Source: Verrucomicrobiaceae bacterium (GTDB lineage: Bacteria; Verrucomicrobiota; Verrucomicrobiia; Verrucomicrobiales; Verrucomicrobiaceae). Taken from it: a DNA stretch of 56,756 bases. The notes under the pieces are model-generated. The model made no database searches. It saw nothing but the letters and a program-made list of their open reading frames with translations, and was not told the DNA's origin. The position numbers and the translations under genes were made by a program. The stretch lies in NCBI GenBank assembly GCA_016795365.1, contig JAEUHN010000045.1:1-56756 (forward strand), in the 5' to 3' direction. This document shows, piece by piece, positions 17,842 through 26,847 of the stretch (its first letter is position 1; each line of letters opens with the position of its first letter).

Positions 17842-17918
17842 TCTCACACAAAGGCACAAAGCCACCAAGTCCAGAAAGCCTCAGGGACACCTTGGTGCCT
17901 TAGTGCCTTTGTGTGAGA
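17842..17918. repeat. Long inverted repeat between sigma factor and kinase genes
   Basis: The arms at 17842-17869 and 17891-17918 match at 26 of 28 positions as reverse complements, with a 21-nt loop. Each arm is built from short related units of the type ACAAAGGC. No T-run follows. It could end sigma-factor transcription, stabilise its mRNA, or be a dispersed palindromic repeat. Confidence 0.75.
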
Positions 17919-17998
17919 TGAAACCAAACTCACATTTTTCCTGCAACGTCCCGCTTGTCACCCTGTAGCACCTCGTTGAATGCCACCTCCACTCGCCC

Positions 17999-20900
17999 AT
18001 GAGCACTCCCGGCCCTGACGACTCTCCTCCGCAGTCCCCCGATGAACTCGGCGGCCTGGATCCCAAGGATCTTTTCAACGCCGGCCTTGAGACCGTGCCG
18101 CCCGTCACGCTGCCACCCCAGCCTGTCGATCCCGATGCCACCGTGCTCGTCACGCCTTCCTCCACCGGTATCAAGCTGGAAGCCCGGCAGGAATTGCCGC
18201 TGCCCGAGGAGCTGACCGCTTTGCTGCCGGGTGGAAACTACCACGTCGAAAGCTTCCTCGGTCAGGGCGGCATGGGCGCGGTTTACAAAGGCACGCAGGT
18301 CCGCCTCAAGCGTCCCGTCGCTATCAAGATCATGAGGCGCGATTTCGGCAAGGACCATGACTTCGAGGCCCGCTTCGAGCGCGAGGCCCAGGCCATGGCC
18401 AAGCTCAACCACCCGAACATCGTCAGCGTCATCGACTTCGGCGAAGCCGGGCCCGATTACCTCTACATCGTCATGGAGCTGGTCGATGGAGCGGACATGA
18501 TGGACGTCATCCGCGGCGGCCAGATGACACAGGAGATGGCGCTCACCCTGCTGCCACAGATCTGCGACGCGCTGCAATTCGCGCACGATCACGGCATTGT
18601 TCATCGCGATATCAAGCCGAGCAACATCATGCTCACCCGCGATGGCCGTATCAAGATGGCCGACTTCGGCCTCGCCAAGCGCTTCGACACCGAGAGCAGC
18701 TTCCGCACGCAGACCGGCACCGGCATGGGCACGCCCGACTACGCCGCGCCGGAGCAGTTCGATGCGAATGGGCCCATCGACCACCGCGCCGACATCTATG
18801 CGCTCGGCGTGATGATCTACCAGATGATCACCGGCCAGCTCCCCCGCGGCGTGTGGAAGCCGCCTTCGCAGCGTGCCGAAGTCAATCCCCACTGGGATGA
18901 CATCGTCAGCCGCGCCATGCAGTCCGATCCAGCGGATCGCTATCAGCAGGCCAGCGAGGTGAAGACAGATGTCACCAGTATCCCGCTGAGCAAAGAAAGG
19001 AGCGCCACAGAAGGGGGCGCGGACACTCCTGTCCGCAATCCATCAACGGGCGGTGCAGCCGCGAAGCAAAACGAAGCGGTCAAGCGTGCGCGCGCTCCCC
19101 TGCTCATCGCCGCCGCAGCCGTGGTGCTGCTGGGCGGCGGCACATGGTTCATGATGGTTGGGAAGGAGAAGCCGCAGGACCACCCCGTGGCCCCCAAGAG
19201 GGCGGCAGGCGCGGAGCTGCCGTGGCAGCGCTTTGTGAATGATGGGAAGCAGCAGGGGGTGGCAAGCACGGCTTCGGGTGGCATCCTGATCTCCGTCCCC
19301 AACTGGGTGCAGCTCAGCACGAAGTCCCATCGTAACGCGGCGCTGCGCGTGGTGACGCCTTACTCACCGGACCTGCAGTCCCGGCTTCGGCTTGTCCTTC
19401 GTCACGAGGGGCCCAAGCCAGCGGAAGGTCAGTGGTATCAGGGTCGGTTCGATGCGCTCGCGGAGGTTTTGCTCGCGGACGGGAAGCGAGAAACGAGCGG
19501 TGCCATGGAGATCGCCACCCATGGAGAGTTTCCCTCGATCACGCGGCGGGTGCCCCATGATCAGCTCCGTAAACCGGGCGAAGTTTTCCGGACCTTTGAA
19601 GGGCCGCCCGTCCCCCTGATGGAAGGAGAGCCCAGCGAACTCGCCTTCTGGGCGATCGAGGACACGCTGACCGTGACGCTCAACGGGCACCGGGTGGTAG
19701 AGACGAACTACAGCCAAATCAACCAAGGCCTGATCGCCTTGCAGATGACTCCCTCTGCCAAAGCACAACACCCGAACATCACCTTCGACCGTATCGACAC
19801 CCTCAACCTCGACAACGTCAGCCCCGACGAGGCGCGGCGGATGCTGGAGGCGTATGTGGGCGGCGAGTCGTTCGCACCGGACTCGTCAACTCCCAGCGTC
19901 ACCCAGTCCTCGACACCTACCCCAATCGCCGCTCCCGCTCTCCCCGAGTCCGGGTGGCAGAAGGTCATCACGGATTGGGACAAAATCGCCAAGACCAAGG
20001 GAGCCACGGTGCTCCCGGGTGAATGGGTGAGACTTGAAAAGGGCTACATCTATGGCCCCGGGGGGAAAGATGGTGCCTTGAAGGCGACGTTCCGTTTCAC
20101 GGGACGTGAGTCCGCCGGGATCAACCTCCGGGAGCGGAATCCTCCTGGAATGTATCACCGTGCCAGCATCGCCGGTGACGGTGCCACCGCCACGCTCTAC
20201 CGGCAGACCATGGAAGGGAACGAGTCGGTTCTCGCCAAGGGTCGCATCGAGCCGCCGCTCAGGGTGGGCCAAGACTATGAGCTTGCCATCGTCGGCAAGG
20301 GAGACGCCCTCGCCGTCTATGTGAATGGCAAAGCCATCGTGCAAGCCAGCGACAACATAGTCAACGGAACCTCCAGTGTCGTTTGGGCTCGTGATGCGAC
20401 GGAGGTGAAGGACATCTTCTGGCACGATCTGAAGCCCGCGCCCACGGCGCCCAAGGTGCCCGCCGGCGCATCTCCCATCGCATCGGCCACCAAAGACGCG
20501 CCCTTCACCAACACCCTCGGCATGAAGTTCGTCCCGGTGCCGGGGACGCAGGTGCTCTTCAGCATCTGGCACACGCGGGTGCAGGACTACGCGGCGTTTG
20601 CCAAGGCCCAGGAGGCGGCGGGCAAGACGTTGGATGGCTCGTGGAAGACCCAGCAGAAGGACGGCGTCCTCGTGGGGCGTGAGGCGGATCATCCCGTCGT
20701 CAGCGTGCGCTGGGACGAAGTGCAGGCCTTCTGCGCATGGCTGACCGAGAAGGAAATCGCGACAGGCAAGCTACCCAAGGGCGCGAAATATCGCCTGCCG
20801 ACGGATGCCGAGTGGAGCACCGCCGTCGGCCTTCCGACCGAGCAGGGCGCGATGCCAGAGGAAAAGGATGGCAAGAACGACGTGGATTTCCCGTGGGGCA

Positions 20901-23161
20901 AGGAGTGGCCGCCGACGAGCAAGGTCGGCAACTTTGCGGACGAGAGCTTCCACGCCACGTTCCCGCCAAAGAAGAACGAGCGTAATGGGAAGATGGAAAA
21001 TGAGCAATGGATGAAAGGCTACACGGACGGTTATACGACGACCTCGCCAGTGGCAGCCTTCCCCGCGAACGCGTATGGCCTCTACAACATGGGCGGCAAC
21101 GCTTGGCAGTGGTGCGAGGACTGGTGGAACGCGGAGCACCAAGATCGCGTTTTGCGTGGCGCGTCGTGGTTAAACTTCGACCGCAACCATTTACAATCTT
21201 CGTTCCGTGGCCACTCCCCTTTTGGGAGTCGCTTCTCTAACAACGGCTTTCGCTGCGTCTTGGAGCCCGGGCCTTCGACCACTACCGTCTCCCCGTCTCC
21301 AAGCGCCGCGACCAAAGAGAAGCCCTTCGTGAACAGCCTCGGCATGAAGTTTGTGCCCAAGAGCCCCGGCTCGCAGGTGCTCTTCTCCATCTGGGAGACG
21401 CGGCGGAGCGATTATGAGGCCTTCACGCGGGTGAAGAAGGTGAATGAGTATTGGAAGAACCCGGCCAAGGACGGTGTCGCGATCTCCGGCGGTGAACTGC
21501 ACCCGGTCGTTGGTGTCTCTTGGGAAGAAGCCAAGGCGTTTTGCGATTGGCTGAATGAAAAGGAGGTCGCCGAAGGCAGACTGCCGCCCGGCATTCGATA
21601 CCGCCTGCCGACTGATGACGAATGGAGCAGCGCCGTGAGGCTGGGCAAGGAACAGGGGGCCACGCCCGAGGAGCGGCATGAGAATGCCCTGCGCCAGCAG
21701 GGCTCCGGCACACCGCCAAAGCTCCCCCCGGACAAGACGATCAATATCGCCGACGAGACCTTTCATGCGCAATTCCCTCTCGCTGGCGACCAGAACCGAT
21801 GGCTGGCGGGCTACACCGACGGCTACGCGACGACAGCGCCGGTGGGGAGCTTCGCGCCCAATGAAGCTGGCATCTACGACCTGATCGGCAACGCCGGGGA
21901 ATGGTGCGAGGACCTTTACAGTGCTTCGGAGCCGCTTCACAGAGTCATGCGCGGAGGGAAATGGGACAGCCCGAATGTTATGGAGATCGCTGCTCAGCGG
22001 CATCGATGGGAGCAAAACAAACGTAGTCCCATGTTCGGCTTCCGTGTCGTCCTCGCGCCGTCCGGCGGTGGTCAGAGCGCCTCCACGCCGCCATCGGCTG
22101 CTGCTGAGCCGTGGGTGAATCTGCTGACCCAGCCGGAGAGGCTCGCACTCCAGAAAACGGTGAGTCTGACCTCCGAGGGGCTGACCTTTGCCGATTCAGG
22201 CAGTGCGTATGCGAAAGACTCGGGTCCGGATGGTGGCATCCGCATCCGCGCCGCCTTCAACGCCAACCGGCCTAACCTACGTGCACGCCAGACCGGTTCG
22301 GGAAATTATTCGCTCGCCCTACGCGACGAAAAGACCCTCTCCCTCTCCAGCTACGAAGTCCCGCAACAACGCAGCACCCCGCTGCGCGACTTTACGCTGA
22401 GCGCTCCGATTCAACAGGGACAAGATTACAGCCTCGAACTCCGCGCCAGCGGTTCGACGCTCACGGTGGTGTTCAACGGCACGACCCTCGGCAGCGTGTC
22501 TGATGGCACGCACGCCAAGGGTGATTTCAACGTGGTCGCCAATCGAGGGCAAGTCATCAAGACCTACGAGTTGCTTGTGCCATCACGCTCGGTCTCCCCA
22601 TCTCCCAGCGCCGCGACCTCGGATGCTTGGATCGACTTGCTGCGCGATCCCGAAAGGCTCATCCTCTCCAAGACCATCGAGCGCACTGCTGAAGGGCTGC
22701 GCTTCACCGATACAGGTTCTGTCTTTGTGAAAGACTCTGGACCCGATGGCGGCATCCGCCTGCGCACCAGCCTGGGGGGATTCCGGCTGCGCGTTCGTGC
22801 ACGAGAGGGCAGCCACGGCTTCTATTCCTTGGCCGTGAGTGATGAAAAAACGGTTAGCTTCGCCCGGTTTGATTCCCAAGTGGGCCGCAGCACCACCTTG
22901 CGTGACTTCAACCTGCCTGCACCGCTCCAGCCAGGGCAGGAATACCGCCTGGAACTGCGCGCCGAGGGTCCCACCTTCACCGCTGTCCTGAACGGCACCC
23001 CTTTGGGCTCTATCACCGATGGCAGCTTCAGCAACGGTGCCTTTTCTGTCAGTGCTCCACATCGCGACGGCACACCGACCGTCATCACGAGCTTGGAATT
23101 GCTTGCTTTGAAAAACTCCGTCCCCCCGCCTGCGAGTGCCCAAGATGCCAAGGCTCCATGA
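17999..23161 (+). CDS. Giant membrane Ser/Thr protein kinase with two FGE-like and several lectin-like modules
   Basis: This 1720-residue protein combines a cytoplasmic kinase with a large external part. The kinase is at about 80-320: glycine loop GQGGMGAVYKG (88-98), Lys110, HRD with Asp204, DFG at 222-224 and APE at 250-252, all intact, so it should be active. A membrane helix lies at about 366-387. Outside are beta-rich modules at 405-605 and 650-812, two formylglycine-generating-enzyme-like (SUMF1) domains at about 834-1090 and 1105-1353, and two related beta-sandwich modules at about 1370-1530 and 1540-1705 sharing KDSGPDGGIR. Linkers repeat SPSPSAAT. The FGE-like domains lack the cysteines expected of active enzymes, so they are probably binding domains. 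The sigma-factor gene upstream suggests a sensor that signals to transcription. Confidence 0.9.
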   Translation: MSTPGPDDSPPQSPDELGGLDPKDLFNAGLETVPPVTLPPQPVDPDATVLVTPSSTGIKLEARQELPLPEELTALLPGGNYHVESFLGQGGMGAVYKGTQVRLKRPVAIKIMRRDFGKDHDFEARFEREAQAMAKLNHPNIVSVIDFGEAGPDYLYIVMELVDGADMMDVIRGGQMTQEMALTLLPQICDALQFAHDHGIVHRDIKPSNIMLTRDGRIKMADFGLAKRFDTESSFRTQTGTGMGTPDYAAPEQFDANGPIDHRADIYALGVMIYQMITGQLPRGVWKPPSQRAEVNPHWDDIVSRAMQSDPADRYQQASEVKTDVTSIPLSKERSATEGGADTPVRNPSTGGAAAKQNEAVKRARAPLLIAAAAVVLLGGGTWFMMVGKEKPQDHPVAPKRAAGAELPWQRFVNDGKQQGVASTASGGILISVPNWVQLSTKSHRNAALRVVTPYSPDLQSRLRLVLRHEGPKPAEGQWYQGRFDALAEVLLADGKRETSGAMEIATHGEFPSITRRVPHDQLRKPGEVFRTFEGPPVPLMEGEPSELAFWAIEDTLTVTLNGHRVVETNYSQINQGLIALQMTPSAKAQHPNITFDRIDTLNLDNVSPDEARRMLEAYVGGESFAPDSSTPSVTQSSTPTPIAAPALPESGWQKVITDWDKIAKTKGATVLPGEWVRLEKGYIYGPGGKDGALKATFRFTGRESAGINLRERNPPGMYHRASIAGDGATATLYRQTMEGNESVLAKGRIEPPLRVGQDYELAIVGKGDALAVYVNGKAIVQASDNIVNGTSSVVWARDATEVKDIFWHDLKPAPTAPKVPAGASPIASATKDAPFTNTLGMKFVPVPGTQVLFSIWHTRVQDYAAFAKAQEAAGKTLDGSWKTQQKDGVLVGREADHPVVSVRWDEVQAFCAWLTEKEIATGKLPKGAKYRLPTDAEWSTAVGLPTEQGAMPEEKDGKNDVDFPWGKEWPPTSKVGNFADESFHATFPPKKNERNGKMENEQWMKGYTDGYTTTSPVAAFPANAYGLYNMGGNAWQWCEDWWNAEHQDRVLRGASWLNFDRNHLQSSFRGHSPFGSRFSNNGFRCVLEPGPSTTTVSPSPSAATKEKPFVNSLGMKFVPKSPGSQVLFSIWETRRSDYEAFTRVKKVNEYWKNPAKDGVAISGGELHPVVGVSWEEAKAFCDWLNEKEVAEGRLPPGIRYRLPTDDEWSSAVRLGKEQGATPEERHENALRQQGSGTPPKLPPDKTINIADETFHAQFPLAGDQNRWLAGYTDGYATTAPVGSFAPNEAGIYDLIGNAGEWCEDLYSASEPLHRVMRGGKWDSPNVMEIAAQRHRWEQNKRSPMFGFRVVLAPSGGGQSASTPPSAAAEPWVNLLTQPERLALQKTVSLTSEGLTFADSGSAYAKDSGPDGGIRIRAAFNANRPNLRARQTGSGNYSLALRDEKTLSLSSYEVPQQRSTPLRDFTLSAPIQQGQDYSLELRASGSTLTVVFNGTTLGSVSDGTHAKGDFNVVANRGQVIKTYELLVPSRSVSPSPSAATSDAWIDLLRDPERLILSKTIERTAEGLRFTDTGSVFVKDSGPDGGIRLRTSLGGFRLRVRAREGSHGFYSLAVSDEKTVSFARFDSQVGRSTTLRDFNLPAPLQPGQEYRLELRAEGPTFTAVLNGTPLGSITDGSFSNGAFSVSAPHRDGTPTVITSLELLALKNSVPPPASAQDAKAP

Positions 23162-23268
23162 GAAGCGACATCGAAGTCATGAACCTCGACTGCCTGCCCG
23201 AGGCCTATGCGCTGCGGTTGCTGGGCGTGGATGAGCAGGGGAAGGATCTGCGCGGGAAGACCAAGTAA
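23158..23268 (+). CDS. Short ORF overlapping the kinase stop codon, unknown
   Basis: An ATG overlaps the kinase TGA in an ATGA junction and opens a 36-residue reading frame (MRSDIEVMNLDCLPEAYALR and on to GKTK). The overlap would allow coupled translation. I do not recognise the sequence. It may be a real small protein, the remnant of a longer C-terminus lost by a frameshift, or chance. Its composition (acidic, Leu-rich, no low complexity) is more protein-like than most short chance ORFs in GC-rich DNA. Confidence 0.35.
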   Translation: MRSDIEVMNLDCLPEAYALRLLGVDEQGKDLRGKTK

Positions 23269-23294
23269 TTCCATTGGCGCGGCAGATTGATGCC

Positions 23295-24524
23295 TCAATG
23301 TGACCCACGCATCGCCCGCGCATACCCCTGCAGCAAGCGCTGGCGGTAGTGGTCCCAGGTGAGGCAGCGGAGGATGCGTTCGCGGCCGCGCTGGCCCATG
23401 GGCTGAAGTTGATCACGATGACGGGCGAAGTGCTCGAGGGCGGAGCACAGGCTGTTCACGTCGTTGGGTTCGATGTGGAGGCCGTTGTGCTCGTGGATCA
23501 CGGCGTCGCCGCTCTCGGGAGTGGTGATGATGGGCAAGGCGCAGGCGGCGGCTTCGAGCGTGACCTTGGCAAAGCCTTCGCATTCGCTGGGGAAGACGAA
23601 GGCGCTGCTGGCGCGGAGTTCGTCCTGGAGGCGGGAGCTGAAGCCGAGGTGCCGCACGTGATCGCCAGCGTCGTGAAGGTAGGGTTTGATCTCGTCGTGC
23701 AGGGAGCCGACGAGGACGAGTTCGGCATCGCGGAGAGCGAGCTTTTTCCAGGCTTCCAGCAGGTGATGCACGCCTTTGCGTTTGATGAGGGCCCCGGCGA
23801 AAATGAAGCGGAGCTTCTCCGGCGGCTTTCCTGGGGAGTAGCGCTCCGGATCGACGCCGCGGGCGACGTAGTGGAGCTTCGATTCGGGGATGCCGGCGGC
23901 AAGGAAGGTCTCGGCGGACTTGCGTGAAGGAACGAGGATCACGTCGGCCAGGTCATACTCGGCCATCATGCGGGCGCGTTCGATTGGGAGGTCGCGATGC
24001 CAGTCCTTCCAGCTGCGGTCGGCGAGGCGGGCTTCGCGTTCGCCCTTGGTTTCGCCGCGTTTGGTGGAGCCCTTGTTGCGATGCCAGGTGGGGATGTCCA
24101 TCACGCTGGGCACGCCTTTGATCCGGGCCTCAATCAGGCTGCGGAAACAATCGCCGGACCAGCCGTGGAAGGCATCGTAATCGCCCAGGCGCAGCTCGCG
24201 TGCGGCGATCCAGTCGGCGTAGCGTTTCTTCGCTCCGTAGTATTCCTCGCTGTCGAGGAAGGACAGGACGCGCACGGGGTGCCATTGCAGGGATCGGATG
24301 CTGGAGCGGGGGATGTCCGTCTGGCCAATGCCGTAGCAGATGGCCTGGGTGAGGAAGTCCGCCCGGTGCGAGGCGCGCACGCCTTCGAGTGAGGTGCTGT
24401 CCAGCCCGGTGCCGCCAATGCCGGAGCTGGTGGCGTAGAGCAGCCGCTGGGGCAGATCGCGCGGCCCGGGAGCGCTGCTGGCGAGCACGGCTTCGGGTTG
24501 GAATCGATCAGGAAGGGAGGACAT
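23295..24524 (-). CDS. Glycosyltransferase family 4 (GT-B fold)
   Basis: This 409-residue cytoplasmic or membrane-associated enzyme should transfer a sugar from a nucleotide donor to an acceptor in polysaccharide or glycolipid synthesis. I start it at ATG 24524 (MSSLPDRF); upstream in-frame codons give an Arg-rich, unlikely extension. The C-terminal donor domain shows the family's FIFAGALIKRKGVHHLLEAW, then FVFPSECEGFAKVTLEAAA, which holds the E-x7-E motif with its two conserved glutamates. The N-terminal domain is less standard and contains FHGWSGDCFRSLIEARIKGV. Sugar and acceptor cannot be told. A small membrane protein gene lies just upstream, also on the minus strand. Confidence 0.85.
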   Translation of the reverse strand: MSSLPDRFQPEAVLASSAPGPRDLPQRLLYATSSGIGGTGLDSTSLEGVRASHRADFLTQAICYGIGQTDIPRSSIRSLQWHPVRVLSFLDSEEYYGAKKRYADWIAARELRLGDYDAFHGWSGDCFRSLIEARIKGVPSVMDIPTWHRNKGSTKRGETKGEREARLADRSWKDWHRDLPIERARMMAEYDLADVILVPSRKSAETFLAAGIPESKLHYVARGVDPERYSPGKPPEKLRFIFAGALIKRKGVHHLLEAWKKLALRDAELVLVGSLHDEIKPYLHDAGDHVRHLGFSSRLQDELRASSAFVFPSECEGFAKVTLEAAACALPIITTPESGDAVIHEHNGLHIEPNDVNSLCSALEHFARHRDQLQPMGQRGRERILRCLTWDHYRQRLLQGYARAMRGSH

Positions 24525-24577
24525 GCGGGCGGGTTCCTTGTCGTGCCCCGTTTGCTGGCGCAAGAAGAAATCCGGCT

Positions 24578-24907
24578 TCAGCGTCGCACCCCTTCCGCCC
24601 GGCGACGCAGGTCTTCGAGTTCGCGTTCCGCCGTCGTCTTGGGTCGCAGGCCTTCGCGCACCTGATCCGCGCACCAGAAGGCGCAACTCACGGCGAGTGC
24701 GAGCAGCAACAAGCTCAGGATGAGTGCGAGGAAACGGATGTGCGCCTCCTGGCCTCGGCGCTCTTCGCGGGTGGTGTCGGAATCAAGGATGCCGAAGAAG
24801 TCCAGCCACATGAGGCGCCAGTGTTTGGGGTCGCGGCCAACAGCGAAAAGCCAGATGCCCAGGGCGATGGACAAGATGGCTGAGGTGGCAAGACCGGTGG
24901 CTGACAT
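24578..24907 (-). CDS. Small two-helix membrane protein, unknown
   Basis: This 109-residue protein starts at ATG 24907 (MSATGLATSAILSIALGIWLF); the longer frame upstream would overlap the divergent promoter region and is not hydrophobic. It has two membrane helices, at about 4-23 and 58-80, separated by a charged loop with TREERRGQEAHIR. The tail (ERELEDLRRRAEGVRR) is strongly charged and probably a short helix. I do not recognise a family. It may be transcribed with the GT4 gene, 53 bp downstream. Confidence 0.6.
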   Translation of the reverse strand: MSATGLATSAILSIALGIWLFAVGRDPKHWRLMWLDFFGILDSDTTREERRGQEAHIRFLALILSLLLLALAVSCAFWCADQVREGLRPKTTAERELEDLRRRAEGVRR

Positions 24908-25054
24908 GGGCCGGGATGCTAGGTGGTCGCCAGAGACACGCCAGCAGATAATATTGGTGCATCGACTAACGGGAGACGGAGCGGCGCTCTCGGATTTCCT
25001 GCCAATGCCTGATCCGGGCTGGACTCGGCAACGCGCGGCGTTCATGCTTGTGCC

Positions 25055-26836
25055 ATGCCCATTCTCACCGACCGCAAAACCAAGCCCCAGTATGATGTCA
25101 TCGTCGTTGGATCAGGCGCGGGCGGTGGCATGGCAGCAATGATTCTGGCGCTCAATGGCGTGAAGGTGCTCATGGTCGAGGCGGGTCGAAACTACGATCC
25201 AGTGACCGAGACCCCGATGTTTCACACGCCGCAAATGGCGCCTCTGCGTGGTCATGCGACGCCAGATCGTTTCTTCGGCTACTACGATGCCACGGTCGAT
25301 GGCGGCTGGCAGGTGCCGGGCGAGCCCTACACGAACAAGCCAGGCACGGAGGGCGACTTCTGGTGGTGGCGCGCGCGCATGTTGGGCGGGCGCACCAATC
25401 ACTGGGGGCGCATCTCGTTGCGGTTTGGAGAGTTCGATTTCAAACCGAAGTCGCGCGACGGGCTCGGTGTCGATTGGCCCATGACGTATGCCGACATGGC
25501 TCCGTGGTATGATCGCGTGGAGCAGTTGATTGGTGTTTATGGTGAGAACTGCGGCGTGGCGAATGCACCCGATTCATCGCCTGGCGTTCTCTTGCCAACA
25601 CCGAAGCCACGACTCGGTGAGCTGATGGCGAAGAAGGCTGGCAAAAAGCTCGGCGTGCCCGTGGTCGGTGCGCGACGTGCCGTGCTCAGTGCGCCGCTCG
25701 ACTGGCAGCGGCTGCCCAAAGTTCTCTTCCCCAACAACCCGAAGGCGCAGGAGATCATCGGCAAGGACATGATGACGCGCTCACCTTGCTTCTGGGCCAC
25801 GCATTGCGTGCGCGGCTGCAGCATTCGCGCGAACTTTCAGAGCACCACGGTGCTGCTGCCTCCCGCGCTCGCGACTGGCAACCTCGACATCATCACCGAC
25901 GCGATGGTGCGCGAGGTGATGATGGACGCGAGCGGCAAAGCCACGGGCGTTCACTATATCGACAAGAAGACTCGCCGCGACATGGCAGTGAAGGCGCGCG
26001 TGGTGATCGTGGCCGGCGGTGCGTGTGAAACGGCGCGCATCTTGTTGAACTCCAAATCACGCGACCAGGCGGGCCTGGCCAACTCGTCGGGACAAGTGGG
26101 CAAGAACCTCATGGATAGCGTGGGCACCAGTCTTGGCTCACATATCCCCGCGATGGAAGACCTGCCGCCCTTCAATGAAGATGGCGCAGGTGGCCTGCAT
26201 GTGTATTCGCCGTGGTGGCTGGCGAATGATCACGCCAAGCTCAACTTCCCGCGAGGCTATCACATTGAAATGGGCGGCGGTCGGCAGATGCCAGAGGTGA
26301 AGACCTTCAGCTATCTGCAAAACACCTCTCCCGGCGTGTATGGCAGCAAGCTCAAGGAAGACGCACGCCGCTACTACGGCGCGAGCTTCAGCTTCAGCGG
26401 ACGGGGCGAGATGGTGCCGAACAAGGACTGCTACTGCGAACTCGATCCCGAGGTGGTCGATCAATGGGGCATCCCCGTGCTGCGTTTCCATTGGAAGTGG
26501 AGCGATCATGAGATCAACCAGGCCACGCACATGCAAAACACCTTCGCCGAGATGCTCGAAGCCATGGGTGGCAAAGCGAAGCCGCTGCACGGTCGCGATG
26601 CCATCAAGCGTCCAGGAGAGATCATCCACGAAGTCGGGCCTGCCCGCATGGGCGACAAGGCGGACAACTCCGTCACCAATCAATACTGCCAGACCTGGGA
26701 CGTGAAGAATCTCTTCCTCATGGACGGCAGCGTGCTCCCCAGCAACCCCGACAAAAACCCTACGCTCACCATCCTCGCGTTAGCGTGGCGCAGTTGCGAG
26801 TGGCTGATGGAGGAGATGAAGCGCGGCAACGTCTAA
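25055..26836 (+). CDS. GMC-family FAD-dependent oxidoreductase
   Basis: This 593-residue flavoenzyme is related to the large subunit of gluconate and sorbitol dehydrogenases and probably oxidises a sugar or sugar acid. The FAD site is VVGSGAGGGMAA (GxGxxG at 19-24) followed by VLMVEAGRNYD. A second conserved block, GGRTNHWGRISLRF, sits at about 110-123. The C-terminal domain has IHEVGPARMGD with the family's active-site His, and SNPDKNPTLTILALAWR with the conserved Asn. It has no export signal; its partner 11 bp downstream carries a twin-arginine-like signal, so the complex may be exported together. The pair is normally joined by a cytochrome c subunit; none is adjacent. Substrate unknown. 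Confidence 0.88.
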   Translation: MPILTDRKTKPQYDVIVVGSGAGGGMAAMILALNGVKVLMVEAGRNYDPVTETPMFHTPQMAPLRGHATPDRFFGYYDATVDGGWQVPGEPYTNKPGTEGDFWWWRARMLGGRTNHWGRISLRFGEFDFKPKSRDGLGVDWPMTYADMAPWYDRVEQLIGVYGENCGVANAPDSSPGVLLPTPKPRLGELMAKKAGKKLGVPVVGARRAVLSAPLDWQRLPKVLFPNNPKAQEIIGKDMMTRSPCFWATHCVRGCSIRANFQSTTVLLPPALATGNLDIITDAMVREVMMDASGKATGVHYIDKKTRRDMAVKARVVIVAGGACETARILLNSKSRDQAGLANSSGQVGKNLMDSVGTSLGSHIPAMEDLPPFNEDGAGGLHVYSPWWLANDHAKLNFPRGYHIEMGGGRQMPEVKTFSYLQNTSPGVYGSKLKEDARRYYGASFSFSGRGEMVPNKDCYCELDPEVVDQWGIPVLRFHWKWSDHEINQATHMQNTFAEMLEAMGGKAKPLHGRDAIKRPGEIIHEVGPARMGDKADNSVTNQYCQTWDVKNLFLMDGSVLPSNPDKNPTLTILALAWRSCEWLMEEMKRGNV

Positions 26837-26847
26837 CCACTCATCCT

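Noticed and set aside
17999..23161. The kinase's FGE-like domains as the activating enzyme of the sulfatase at 5375
   Set aside because: The cysteines expected at the active site are missing in both copies, and the domains are outside the membrane on a kinase.
23150..23268. Programmed -1 frameshift extending the kinase
   Set aside because: No slippery heptamer or downstream structure was seen at the junction; an ATGA restart explains the overlap more simply.
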